From CSSed11-175R1 sp041685735 (GTDB lineage: Bacteria; Actinomycetota; Nitriliruptoria; Nitriliruptorales; Nitriliruptoraceae): a stretch of 64,000 bases of DNA. A model generated the notes under the pieces. That model made no database searches. It saw only the letters and a list, made by a program, of their open reading frames with translations, and had not been told where the DNA came from. Both the position numbers and the translations under genes were made by a program. The DNA is taken from assembly GCA_041685735.1 (NCBI GenBank), contig JAWLFE010000011.1, positions 14,398 to 78,397 of the forward strand, given 5' to 3'. Shown piece by piece: positions 34,204 through 42,589 of the stretch (the stretch's first letter is position 1; each line of letters opens with the position of its first letter).

Positions 34204-34280
34204 CTCCAGACCCCATCGTTCAGGCCGCCTCGTTCCGAGCAGCGGCGTCAGCGTCGGTCTCGCGTCGACGGAGGGCCGAC

Positions 34281-35123
34281 ATGCAGGGCGTCCGGCCATC
34301 GTTGCTGCTCGTCACCGATCTGCGCTACCCGGCCCAGGGTCGCCGCTACGGCGACGAGGATGTCTGGCTCTCGGGTGAGCTGCGTGCCCGGTTCGACGTC
34401 GCGCTGTGTTCGCCGCTCGATGCCGCTGCTCTCCTGCACCCGTTCGACCTCGTGCTGGTACGCAACAGCGGCCCGGTGATCCACCACCGGGAGGCATACC
34501 GGGCGCTCCGCGGCGAGGTGGCTCGGTGCGGCAGCCGGCTGGTCAACCCGCTGACGGGCCGTGGCGACATGCAGGGCAAGGGCTACCTGGTCGAACGGTG
34601 GGCGGCGGGCGAGCCGGTCATCCCGACCATCGACCGTCGCGAGGATCTCGGTCTCCTGCCCGCTGCCGAGCAGTGGGTGGTCAAGCCGGTGCTGGGCGCC
34701 GACTCGATCGGACTCCGGGTCCTCGACTCCCTCGACGGCGTCGACTTCGACGGCGTCATCGTGCAGCCGCGTATCGACATCGTCCACGAGGTGTCGTTCG
34801 TGTTCGTCGGTCGTCGGTTCCAGTACGCCGTGTACGCGCCCGACCGCGACCGGCGGTGGGAGCTCGTGCCCTACACCCCGTCCGACGCGGACCTCGCCTT
34901 CGCCCAGCGGTTCGTCGAGTGGAACGCACTCGACGTCGGGGTACAGCGCGTCGATGCCTGTCGGACCCGCGACGGCGGGCTGCTGCTCGTCGAACTCGAG
35001 GATCTCAACCCCTACCTGTCGCTCGACCGCATCGACCCCGCCACGCGCACCGCGTTCGTCGCGGCGCTCCTCACGAGCCTCGAGGAGGCGCTCGACCGTC
35101 TCCCGGCGCCGCCGTCCGACTAG
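34281..35123 (+). CDS. RimK-like ATP-grasp protein
   Basis: 280 residues from ATG 34281 (GGAGGG five bases upstream), 77 bp after the tRNA. ATP-grasp signs: GDMQGKGYLVERWAAGEPVIP, QWVVKPVLGADSIGLRVL (the ATP-binding Lys and glycine loop), VIVQPRIDIVHEVSFVFVG, and LLVELEDLNPYLSLDR at the metal site (E-x-N). ATP-grasp enzymes ligate a carboxylate to an amine; the partner substrates are not evident. No peptide precursor gene adjoins it. It may be cotranscribed with the tRNA. Confidence 0.72.
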   Translation: MQGVRPSLLLVTDLRYPAQGRRYGDEDVWLSGELRARFDVALCSPLDAAALLHPFDLVLVRNSGPVIHHREAYRALRGEVARCGSRLVNPLTGRGDMQGKGYLVERWAAGEPVIPTIDRREDLGLLPAAEQWVVKPVLGADSIGLRVLDSLDGVDFDGVIVQPRIDIVHEVSFVFVGRRFQYAVYAPDRDRRWELVPYTPSDADLAFAQRFVEWNALDVGVQRVDACRTRDGGLLLVELEDLNPYLSLDRIDPATRTAFVAALLTSLEEALDRLPAPPSD

Positions 35124-35178
35124 AACGTCTCACAGGCAGAGCCGACCCGCTCGCGCCACGCCGCTCGAGGCGCCGGGG

Positions 35179-35697
35179 TCACCCGGTGTGCGGATGCCAG
35201 CTCGGTTCGACGAACGCGGCGCGCTGTGCGCCGGTGGCGATGTCGTCGAACACCCGGGGCAACGCGATGCGCGCCCACGCCGGGACGGTGAGCTCCTGCC
35301 ACTCGTCGGCGGCCACGTAGCGGGCATCGAGTGCCTCGTCGCCATCGGGATGCAGGGCCCCGCCGACGACCTCGCAGCGGAACAGGGTGAGCACGTACTG
35401 CACGACGTCGCCGTTGTCGTAGGTCACCTCGCAGGGGGGACCGCCGTAGACGCCCAGGATCTGGACCGGCTGGACGATGAGGCCGGTCTCCTCGTGGCAC
35501 TCGCGGACGGCCGCGTCCGCCGGCGACTCGTCCGGTTCGATCGCGCCGCCGGGTGGTGCCCAGTGGTCACCGTCCGCATGGTGCAGGAGCAGCAGACGGT
35601 CGTGCTCGTCGAAGACGCAGATCGTGGCCGACGGCAGGAGCAGCCGTTCGCTCCCGACCGACCGTCGGATGCGGGCGACGTGACCTGATCGTGGCAT
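35179..35697 (-). CDS. NUDIX hydrolase
   Basis: 172 residues from ATG 35697 (AGGGGG upstream). Full Nudix box GAIEPDESPADAAVRECHEETGL fits Gx5Ex7REUxEExGU, binding Mg2+ for hydrolysis of a nucleoside diphosphate linked to another group. The flanks (FDEHDRLLLLHHADGDHWAPP, ILGVYGGPPCEVTYDNGD) resemble the ADP-ribose/MutT-like subgroup, but the substrate cannot be stated. A TACGGT (35724-35719) is its likely -10. Convergent with the ATP-grasp gene and divergent from the gapped gene. Confidence 0.9.
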   Translation of the reverse strand: MPRSGHVARIRRSVGSERLLLPSATICVFDEHDRLLLLHHADGDHWAPPGGAIEPDESPADAAVRECHEETGLIVQPVQILGVYGGPPCEVTYDNGDVVQYVLTLFRCEVVGGALHPDGDEALDARYVAADEWQELTVPAWARIALPRVFDDIATGAQRAAFVEPSWHPHTG

Positions 35698-35769
35698 GGG
35701 GCCCCCTTCGACGCGATCACCGTAGTCGGACGCGGTCGGTCGGCCGGTGGTCGCTGCAGGCGCTCCAGC

Positions 35770-35775
35770 TACGCT
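35770..35775 (+). promoter_or_regulatory. -10 element TACGCT before the gapped gene
   Basis: TANNNT hexamer 46 bp from the opposing TACGGT of the NUDIX gene. GGAGG (35777-35781) and GTG 35786 follow, just left of the gap. Confidence 0.35.
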
Positions 35776-35808
35776 CGGAGGTCCGGTGCAGGGCCCGCCG
35801 GTCGCCCG

Positions 35809-35908
35809 NNNNNNNNNNNNNNNNNNNNNNNNNNNNNNNNNNNNNNNNNNNNNNNNNNNNNNNNNNNNNNNNNNNNNNNNNNNNNNNNNNNNNNNNNNNN
35901 NNNNNNNN
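35809..35908. other. assembly gap (100 N)
   Basis: No overlap between the flanks, so true size unknown. It removes the N-terminal part of the gene to its right. Confidence 0.8.
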
Positions 35909-36181
35909 CAGCTGGACATCGTCATGGAGGAGGCCGGCGGGATGCCCCGTCAGGCGTTGAGTCTGACACTGCCGGATGGGCGCGTCCTGGCCAACGACGC
36001 GCAGGACCTCGGTTCCGGCTGGGAGGACCAGCGTCAGCAGGCGATGCCCGGTCCACCGATCGACGTCTCCGCGGGGACCGCGCGCGTCGACTGGGTGGTC
36101 TACGACCCGGTCGGGGAGCAGGACGAGCTGGCGGTGCGGGTGGAGGTCGACGTGCCGGCCACGACCACCGCCTGCCGGTAG
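35909..36181 (+). CDS. hypothetical protein, 3' part only
   Basis: 90 codons after the gap, ending TGCCGG-TAG at 36181. The segment QLDIVMEEAGGMPRQALSLT begins mid-domain and ends WVVYDPVGEQDELAVRVEVD, suggesting a beta-rich, acidic, possibly extracellular domain. The N-terminus probably starts at GTG 35786, left of the gap. No family recognised. Confidence 0.55.
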   Translation, partial: QLDIVMEEAGGMPRQALSLTLPDGRVLANDAQDLGSGWEDQRQQAMPGPPIDVSAGTARVDWVVYDPVGEQDELAVRVEVDVPATTTACR

Positions 36182-36206
36182 GTCAGCTGGGGACCGCTCG
36201 TTCCGG

Positions 36207-37739
36207 TCACCAGGGCAGCCGGGAGCGGGCCAGGGCGTAGGACGCCGCGGTCCAGCCGGGCACCCCATGGACCGCCCCGCCCGGGAAGGCCGAGGAACTG
36301 CCGATCCACAACCCGTCGATCGCCGTGGCGTAGGGCACCAGCGACGGCAACGGCCGGAACACCGTCTGGTCCAGGCGGTAGGTGCCACCCCCGACGTCAC
36401 CACCGACCAGGTTGGCGTTCTGCGCCTCCAGCGTGTCGGGGCCCTGGATGTGGCGGGCGAGCACCAGATCGCGGAACCCGGGCGCGAACCGTTCGACCTG
36501 GTCGGTCATCCGCTCGACGTGGGCGGCGACCGCGTCGGGGCCCGCGACCTGGGGCGGAACACGGGTGTAGGCCCACGCGGTGTGCTTGCCCGCCGGGGCC
36601 CGGGAGGGGTCGGCGATGCTCTGTTGACCGAACAGCAGGAACGGTCGTTCGGGGATCTCGCCCCGCCGGACGGCGGTGGTCTGTGCGGTGACCGCATCGG
36701 CTTCGCCCCCGACGTGGACCGTTCCGGCCTGCCGGGCCTCGGGTGCGGTCCACGGGGTCGGTCCGTCCAACGCCCAGTCGACCTTGACGGTGCGGGGCCC
36801 GTACCGGAACCGCTGCAGGCGCCGGACGTAGTCGGCGGGCATGGCGTCGCCGGCCAGCCGGAGCATCGCGTGCGGGGAGGTCGTCGCGATCACCGTCGGA
36901 GCGCGGTAGCGCTCGCCGGACTCGGTGAGCACACCGGCGACCCGGCCGCGCGCGGCGATGATCCGCTCGACGCGCTGCCCGACCCGGACGGATCCACCCA
37001 GCGATCCGAGGTAGCTCGCCAGGGCCCCGGTCAGGGCCCCCGCACCACCGCGCGGACTCGGCCAGCCGGCGGCGTGCCCGAGCAGTTGCAGGTAGCCGCC
37101 GGCGATCGCCGACCCGGACTCCTCGGCGGGGATGTCGCCGTGCAGCACGGACCCGAACAGCCACGCCCTGGCGTGCGCACCACTGAACAGGTCGTCGGCC
37201 AACTGCTCGGCCGAGGTCAGCAGCAACCGGGCGAACTCCAGGGTCCCCTGCAACCCCATGGCGGCGACCAGCCGCGCACCGCCGGCCACCGGGGGGAACC
37301 CGCCGAGCACGGTGGCGCGCAGTGCCTCGAAGTTGTCGAGGTACGGCGCCGCGAACCGCTCCCACGACCGCCCGTCGCCGGGATGCAGGTCGTCGAGGTT
37401 GGCCACCGTCCGATCCAGTTCGCGGTAGAGCGCCCCGGCCCGGCCATCGGGCATCGGATGGGCCATCGCGACCTCGGGATGGACCCAGTCCAGGCCATGG
37501 TCAGCCAGCGGCATGCGGGCGAAGACCGGTGAGGCCGCAGCCGCCGGGTAGACCGCACTGAAGGTGTCGGCGACGAACCCCGGTCGGGTCAGCTCCTGAC
37601 TGACGACCGCGCCACCGACCCGCGGCTGGGCTTCGAGCACGACCACGTCGCGGCCCGCCCGGGCCAGGCGGATCGCCGCCGCCAACCCGTTCGGACCCGA
37701 CCCGATGACCAGGGCGTCGACGCGCTGCGCGCCGCTCAC
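36207..37739 (-). CDS. FAD-dependent oxidoreductase (PYROXD2 / phytoene-dehydrogenase-like)
   Basis: 510 residues from GTG 37739, overlapping the upstream gene by four bases (GTGA). Rossmann FAD motif DALVIGSGPNGLAAAIRLA with VVVLEAQPRVGGAV at residues 7-45; a second FAD segment near the C-terminus, LWIGSSSAFPGGAVHGVPG, is characteristic of the PYROXD2/CrtI-like clan. It probably desaturates or oxidises a lipid-like substrate; unknown. There is no carotenoid gene cluster around it, arguing against CrtI itself. Coupled to an unrecognised protein, which may be its partner. Confidence 0.85.
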   Translation of the reverse strand: MSGAQRVDALVIGSGPNGLAAAIRLARAGRDVVVLEAQPRVGGAVVSQELTRPGFVADTFSAVYPAAAASPVFARMPLADHGLDWVHPEVAMAHPMPDGRAGALYRELDRTVANLDDLHPGDGRSWERFAAPYLDNFEALRATVLGGFPPVAGGARLVAAMGLQGTLEFARLLLTSAEQLADDLFSGAHARAWLFGSVLHGDIPAEESGSAIAGGYLQLLGHAAGWPSPRGGAGALTGALASYLGSLGGSVRVGQRVERIIAARGRVAGVLTESGERYRAPTVIATTSPHAMLRLAGDAMPADYVRRLQRFRYGPRTVKVDWALDGPTPWTAPEARQAGTVHVGGEADAVTAQTTAVRRGEIPERPFLLFGQQSIADPSRAPAGKHTAWAYTRVPPQVAGPDAVAAHVERMTDQVERFAPGFRDLVLARHIQGPDTLEAQNANLVGGDVGGGTYRLDQTVFRPLPSLVPYATAIDGLWIGSSSAFPGGAVHGVPGWTAASYALARSRLPW

Positions 37740-38878
37740 GACGACGGTGCCTGGGTCGCGTCCAGCCGTCGTTGGACCTGTAGGGCGATCTGGTGCAGCA
37801 TCGACTGCTCCGGGGCTTCCATGCCCCAGAACGCGTGCTGCGACCAGCGGCCGACCCGGTCGTACATCTCGGCCAGGTGCCAGGTCATCGGGTCCCAGGT
37901 CCCCGCGGCCCGCAGGTAGGTGGTGCCGTCGATGGAGTACAGCACGAGTCGGTTCTTCGCATCGCCCATGAAGTGGCCCTCGTGGCACACGAGGTCGAAG
38001 CCGGCATGCACGTCCGCGTCGTCGGGGATCGGGGAGGGTTCGTTCGGACGGTCGGAGAACCCGCTGCGCACCGCGGACACCCAGTCGTTGAGCGCCAACG
38101 GATCGTCGGCGGTGACCAGGTCGTGGATCGTCACGTAGCCGCGGATGAACACCGGCGTCCTCGGGCTCGGGAACCCGACGACCTCGATCTCGAAGGTCTG
38201 CCCGTCGAGGCCGCCTCGTCGCAGGGGCGTGAAGCGGCCCAGTTCGCTGGCGTAGTCGGGCCAGTGTTCGACGGCCAGCACCCCGGCGGCCGTGGCGCCG
38301 GCATCCGGCATCTCGACCGGCGGGTAGGTGTGCCAGATCTGTTCGTGTTCCGGGCGCCGGGGTGGGGTCAGGGGGCCGAGTTGCGCCTGGGCGAGCCGGC
38401 GCTCCGGGTCGTGCGCGGCCTTGGCCTCGACGGTCGGGAAGGCGATGCCCCACCCCAACCGGTCCCAGTCCGTGGCCGCGTCGGGGAACCACGGCCCGAA
38501 CAGCCTGGCCCCACCCTCGAGCAGCGCGTCGCGCGACAGGGTCCCGGTCTTGCCGCCGGTCCCACGCAACCGGGCGGTCCCGAAGGCCTTGTGGAACCGG
38601 AACACGTCACCGGCACCGAGCTTGCGGGTGTCCTGCTGGTTCCAGTACGTGGTGACGATCGTGAACGCCAGGCGCAGGTCGTCGAGGTCGCGGTCCGCGC
38701 GGTCCTTCGCGTAGTACGCGGCGTTCAGGAAGTCCGTGATCCAGGCGGCGGCGGTCGGCGCGGCCAACGTCGACCCGGTCATGGTGGCGGTGCGGGTGAC
38801 GGGGGACCGGCGCGTGCGGTCGGCGACGACCGCGGCGCCGGCACCGACAGCAGCGGCGAGGATGTGGGAGAGGGCCAT
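37736..38878 (-). CDS. unrecognised protein translationally coupled to the flavoprotein
   Basis: 380 residues from ATG 38878 (AAGGATC upstream). N-terminus hydrophobic (HILAAAVGAGAAVVA), possibly a signal anchor. Then AWITDFLNAAYYAKDRADRD, FTIVTTYWNQQDTRKLGAGD (a helical region), and a C-terminal half rich in aromatic residues and His (FDLVCHEGHFMGDAKNR, DPMTWHLAEMYDRVGRWSQH). I recognise no family. The GTGA overlap ties it to the oxidoreductase. A TACGGT at 39008-39003 is its likely -10, giving a ~115-nt leader. Confidence 0.65.
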   Translation of the reverse strand: MALSHILAAAVGAGAAVVADRTRRSPVTRTATMTGSTLAAPTAAAWITDFLNAAYYAKDRADRDLDDLRLAFTIVTTYWNQQDTRKLGAGDVFRFHKAFGTARLRGTGGKTGTLSRDALLEGGARLFGPWFPDAATDWDRLGWGIAFPTVEAKAAHDPERRLAQAQLGPLTPPRRPEHEQIWHTYPPVEMPDAGATAAGVLAVEHWPDYASELGRFTPLRRGGLDGQTFEIEVVGFPSPRTPVFIRGYVTIHDLVTADDPLALNDWVSAVRSGFSDRPNEPSPIPDDADVHAGFDLVCHEGHFMGDAKNRLVLYSIDGTTYLRAAGTWDPMTWHLAEMYDRVGRWSQHAFWGMEAPEQSMLHQIALQVQRRLDATQAPSS

Positions 38879-39065
38879 GGAGGATCCTTGCAGGTCGGGA
38901 GCGGGTACAGCCGGGAGGGGGCTGCGGGTGGGTGCGGGATGCGGGTGGGAGTGGGTCCGGCCGGACGACCGACCGGTGGGCCCACCCGATCGGACGACCT
39001 CGACCGTAGCGAGGGCACCATGACGTCGAAAGGGCCCCGCACCGCAGCAACGTCGCCAACAGCGG

Positions 39066-39488
39066 TCAGTCGCTGGCATCGCAGGCGGCGAGTACGGCCC
39101 GGGTCCGTCGCAACCGGTTGGCCGCCGCGATGGCCGCGGCGAACCACGTCAGCGCGCCGAGTGCGAGCCCAACCTGGAACCACAGGGTGACCGACGCCGG
39201 GTAGGTGCTCCGTCCGAAGCCCCACACCGCCATGAGCACCAGCCAGCCGAACACCGGAGCAGCGGCCAGCAGCCGCCAGCGGGTCGCCAACCGGCTGCGT
39301 GCCAGGGCGGCCACGATGGTGCGCGCGTCACCGCCGAGGTCGTCCACGTCGTCCGGCCCGACGCGGGCCAGCCTGCGCTTGTCCTCGAAGGGCAGGGCGT
39401 GCCACCTCGAGGCAGCTGGCTCCTCCCGGGGTGCGGGTGGCAGCAGCCACCGTTCGGGCAGCCCGCGGCGGGCTCGGGGATCGGTCAT
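39066..39488 (-). CDS. small two-TM membrane protein
   Basis: 140 residues from ATG 39488. The first 75 residues are basic and soluble (RGLPERWLLPPAPREEP, FEDKRRLARVGPDD); TM helices at about 75-92 and 102-122 (LLAAAPVFGWLVLMAVWGF, FQVGLALGALTWFAAAIAAA). No family recognised. Upstream, GGTGCGAGCG is repeated three times (about 39488-39530). A TACCCT at 39554-39549 may be its -10. Confidence 0.6.
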   Translation of the reverse strand: MTDPRARRGLPERWLLPPAPREEPAASRWHALPFEDKRRLARVGPDDVDDLGGDARTIVAALARSRLATRWRLLAAAPVFGWLVLMAVWGFGRSTYPASVTLWFQVGLALGALTWFAAAIAAANRLRRTRAVLAACDASD

Positions 39489-39721
39489 GGGTGCGAGCGT
39501 CCCTTGCTGGGTGCGAGCGGTTCGGGGTGCGAGCGGTTCGGGTGCTCGAGGGTAGGACGCGGCCGGCGCCCATCAGCCGCGTCGGTGCGGTTGCCGCTGA
39601 GGGGAGCGGTATGGCAAGGTGTCAGCATGGCATCCCTCCAGCATCTGTGGACGACCTCGGTGACCACCCCGGTGATCGGCGCGGGGTCCCGCATGCGTGC
39701 GACGATGCGAACGCTCCGCGT

Positions 39722-39758
39722 CGGGTGGCATCGCAGGGCCTGATCAGGCCGCCACCCG
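39722..39758 (+). promoter_or_regulatory. hairpin with T-box-like sequence upstream of thrS
   Basis: CGGGTGGC (39722-39729) pairs perfectly with GCCACCCG (39751-39758) around an inner GGCCTGATCAGGCC palindrome. GGGTGGCATCGC matches the T-box core GGGTGGNACCGC in all but one defined base. A Thr codon ACC preceded by GGTG occurs at 39662 and could be a specifier. Against it: a TAGGCT -10 lies downstream at 39787. May simply be a terminator. Confidence 0.25.
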
Positions 39759-39786
39759 GCGAACGCTGCCACTGGTCGGGCATCAC

Positions 39787-39792
39787 TAGGCT
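39787..39792 (+). promoter_or_regulatory. -10 element TAGGCT for thrS
   Basis: TANNNT hexamer 54 bp before GTG 39846; AGGAG (39833-39837) is the ribosome-binding site eight bases before the start. Confidence 0.45.
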
Positions 39793-39845
39793 CGGCCGTC
39801 GAGCCCGAGCGCCCGTGCACGGATGTGCGGGCAGGAGCGAAGCCC

Positions 39846-41894
39846 GTGAGCGCAACCATCACCGTCCGCCATGGCGAGGAGCAGGTCGACCTGGACGCCG
39901 GCGCGACCGCCATCCAGGCCCTCAAGGCCCTCGATGCGATCCGTGGTCAGATCGTCGCGGCGCTGGTCGACGGCACCGAGTGGGACCTCGACCGTGCGGT
40001 GCCGGACGGCGCCGAGGTCGCGGGCCTGTACGCCGACACCGACCAGGGCCGCGCGATCCTGCGCCACTCGACCGCCCACCTGATGGCCCAGGCCGTCACC
40101 GACCTGTTCCCCGGGGCCAAGTGGGCGATCGGTCCGCCGATCGAGGACGGCTTCTACTACGACTTCGAGGTGGGCCGCCCCTTCACGCCCGAGGATCTGG
40201 ACGCGATCGAGGCGCGGATGCACGAGCTCGCGAAGGAGCGCCAGGCCTACGTGCGCGAGGAGGTCGCGCGCGACGACGCGTTGGCGGAGTTCGCGGACCA
40301 GCCCTACAAGCTGGAGATCATCTCCCTGGTCGACGAGGGCAAGATCGTCAGCGCGGTCGACGTGGCGGCCGACGGAGACGATGACGGGCCGAACGCGCCG
40401 ACCTTCACCGTCTACCGCAACGTCCGGCCGGACGGCGAGGTTGCCTGGTCGGATCTGTGCCGCGGTCCGCACGTGCCATCCACCGAGCGGATCCCCGCGT
40501 TCAAGCTGCTGCGCTCCGCAGGGGCCTACTGGCGGGGGCGTGAGGACCAGCCGATGCTGCAGCGCATCTACGGCACCGCCTGGGAATCCAAGAAGGCCCT
40601 GACCGCGCATCTGGAGATGCTGGAGGAGGCCCGTCGCCGCGACCACCGCAAGCTCGGTCGTGAGCTGGAGCTCACCCACCACCCGGATGAGCTCGGCCCC
40701 GGGCTGTCGATCTTCCTGCCCAACGGGGCGATCGTCCGCCAACTGATGGAGGACTGGATCCGCGCGGAGACCCTCAAACGCGGCTACCAGCCGGTCTACA
40801 CCCCGCACATCGCCAAGGAGGATCTGTGGCAGATCTCCGGGCACCTGGAGAACTACGCGGAGCTGATGTACCCGGGCATGGACCTCGACGATGTCGAGCG
40901 CAGCGGCAGCGAGCACGCGAACCGACGAGGGGCTGCGTACCGGCTCAAGCCGATGAACTGTCCGTTCCACATCCTTGCGTTCACCTCGCGCACCCGGTCG
41001 TACCGGGAGCTGCCGATCCGCATCTCCGAGCTCGGCACCGTCTACCGCTACGAGCGCTCCGGGGTGGTCAACGGGATGCTGCGTGCCCGTGGTTTCACCC
41101 AGGACGACAGCCACATCTTCTGTCGCGACGACCAGGTCGTCGACGAGGTCTACGACTGTGTGCAGTTCGCGCGTGACCTCTACGAGGTGTTCGGGCTGGG
41201 CGAGCCGTCGCGCGTCGCCATCTCCACCCGCCCGGAGAAGTCGCTGCCCGGCAACGACGCCGGGTGGGCCGCCGCGGAGCAGGCGCTGATCCAGGCGGTC
41301 GAGCGCACCGGCCTGCCCTACGAGACCGATCCCGGTGAGGGCGCGTTCTACGGCCCGAAGATCGACATCCACGCCCGCGACGCCATCGGTCGCGAGTGGC
41401 AGCTGACCACCGTGCAGATCGACTTCAACCTGCCCGAGCGGTTCGACATCAGCTACATCGGTCAGGACGGCGCCAAGCACCGTCCCTACATGGTCCACCG
41501 GGCACTGTTCGGCTCGATCGAGCGGTTCTTCTCGGTCATGGTCGAGTCGTTCAACGGCGCGTTCCCGACCTGGCTGGCACCGCAGCAGGTGCGGGTCGTG
41601 CCCGTCGCCGCGGAGTTCGACGACTACGCGCGGTCGGTGGCCGATGCGCTGCGGGCCCGGGAGGTCCGCGTCGAGGTGGACAGCTCCGATGACACGCTGG
41701 GCGCCAAGGTCCGCGACGCGCAGACCTCGAAGGTGCCCTACACCCTGGTCGTGGGCGGCAGCGAGGCCGAGGCGGGCACGGTCGCGATCCGGCCGTACGG
41801 CACCGACCGGCAGCGCAAGGACGTTGCGCTCGACGAGTTCGTCACCGAGGTCGTGGCCGAGATCGCCGAGCGTCGTGCCGACCCGCGAAGCTGA
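39846..41894 (+). CDS. thrS: threonyl-tRNA synthetase
   Basis: 682 residues from GTG 39846 (AGGAG eight bases upstream; GTG 39825 has none). Order: TGS domain (1-60), editing domain with HSTAHLMAQAV, catalytic class II core: MNCPFH, RYERSGVVNGMLRARGFTQD (motif 2), HIFC, MVHRALFGSIERF, and the anticodon-binding HGTP domain (VVPVAAEFDDYARSV). The Zn ligands C (MNCPFH), H (DDSHIF) and H (MVHRAL) are present. First gene of the conserved thrS-HIT-pgsA-PIM block. Confidence 0.97.
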   Translation: MSATITVRHGEEQVDLDAGATAIQALKALDAIRGQIVAALVDGTEWDLDRAVPDGAEVAGLYADTDQGRAILRHSTAHLMAQAVTDLFPGAKWAIGPPIEDGFYYDFEVGRPFTPEDLDAIEARMHELAKERQAYVREEVARDDALAEFADQPYKLEIISLVDEGKIVSAVDVAADGDDDGPNAPTFTVYRNVRPDGEVAWSDLCRGPHVPSTERIPAFKLLRSAGAYWRGREDQPMLQRIYGTAWESKKALTAHLEMLEEARRRDHRKLGRELELTHHPDELGPGLSIFLPNGAIVRQLMEDWIRAETLKRGYQPVYTPHIAKEDLWQISGHLENYAELMYPGMDLDDVERSGSEHANRRGAAYRLKPMNCPFHILAFTSRTRSYRELPIRISELGTVYRYERSGVVNGMLRARGFTQDDSHIFCRDDQVVDEVYDCVQFARDLYEVFGLGEPSRVAISTRPEKSLPGNDAGWAAAEQALIQAVERTGLPYETDPGEGAFYGPKIDIHARDAIGREWQLTTVQIDFNLPERFDISYIGQDGAKHRPYMVHRALFGSIERFFSVMVESFNGAFPTWLAPQQVRVVPVAAEFDDYARSVADALRAREVRVEVDSSDDTLGAKVRDAQTSKVPYTLVVGGSEAEAGTVAIRPYGTDRQRKDVALDEFVTEVVAEIAERRADPRS

Positions 41895-41897
41895 TCG

Positions 41898-42461
41898 ATG
41901 GGGGGCGATGCGGAACACGTCGGTGAGGTCGGTCGCGACGCGCGGTCCGATCAGCCCGGCATGGCGACCGACGGCCTGCAGCGGTTGTGGGCGCCGTGGC
42001 GCTACGGCTACCTCGCCGGGGACGACCCGATCGAGGGTTGCCCGTTCTGTGTGATCCCGGCCCGGGGTCCCGAACGGGACCGCGGATCGCTGATCGTCGC
42101 CCGCGGCGAGCACACCTTCGTGATCTTCAACGCCTACCCCTACAACCCCGGGCACCTGATGGTCGTGCCGTACGGACACATCGCCGACCTGGAGGCTCTG
42201 GATGAGCCGACGGCGGCCGAGCTGTGGGCGTTCGGACGGCGCGCCGTCAAGGTGTTGAAGGAGCGGGTCCATGCACAGGGGGTCAACCTCGGCATGAACC
42301 TCGGTGCCGCGGGTGGTGCGGGCATCGCCGAACACGTCCACCTCCACGCCGTGCCGCGGTGGGTCGGGGACACCAACTTCATCAGCGCCGTGGGTGCCTC
42401 CCGGGTCCTGCCCCAGGCGTTGGAGGAGGTCTACGACGTCGTCGCGCCCGGTTTCCGATAG
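41898..42461 (+). CDS. HIT-family protein (Rv2613c-like AP4A phosphorylase type)
   Basis: 187 residues from ATG 41898, three bases after thrS (ATG 41961 is an alternative). Nucleotide phosphorylase/hydrolase: LWAPWRYGYL at the start of the fold, ERDRGSLIVARG, and the triad HVHLHAVPRW with the catalytic histidines. The Cys pair in GCPFCVI recalls the metal site in related HIT proteins. The mycobacterial counterpart between thrS and pgsA is an AP4A phosphorylase; the same role is inferred here. Confidence 0.88.
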   Translation: MGGDAEHVGEVGRDARSDQPGMATDGLQRLWAPWRYGYLAGDDPIEGCPFCVIPARGPERDRGSLIVARGEHTFVIFNAYPYNPGHLMVVPYGHIADLEALDEPTAAELWAFGRRAVKVLKERVHAQGVNLGMNLGAAGGAGIAEHVHLHAVPRWVGDTNFISAVGASRVLPQALEEVYDVVAPGFR

Positions 42462-42508
42462 GGCGCGGGACTGGCCGACCGGGCAGGCGGGGCGTGGGGT
42501 GACGTTGG

Positions 42509-42514
42509 TAGCGT
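42509..42514 (+). promoter_or_regulatory. -10 element TAGCGT for pgsA operon
   Basis: TANNNT hexamer 76 bp before GTG 42590. Confidence 0.4.
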
Positions 42515-42589
42515 GACCTCCTGCTCGACGGGTGACCCGGTCCACGTGCCGCTCGACGATCCAGAACCTCCGACGACCCCGAGGTAGCG

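Noticed and set aside
35976..39190. Long plus-strand frames over the flavoprotein and its partner
   Set aside because: They mirror minus-strand codons and have Arg/Gly/Pro-rich products; the minus-strand genes have ribosome-binding sites and motifs.
39786..42545. Long open frame antisense to thrS and the HIT gene
   Set aside because: Same reasoning: both sense-strand genes have intact motifs, and the antisense product has no recognisable domain.
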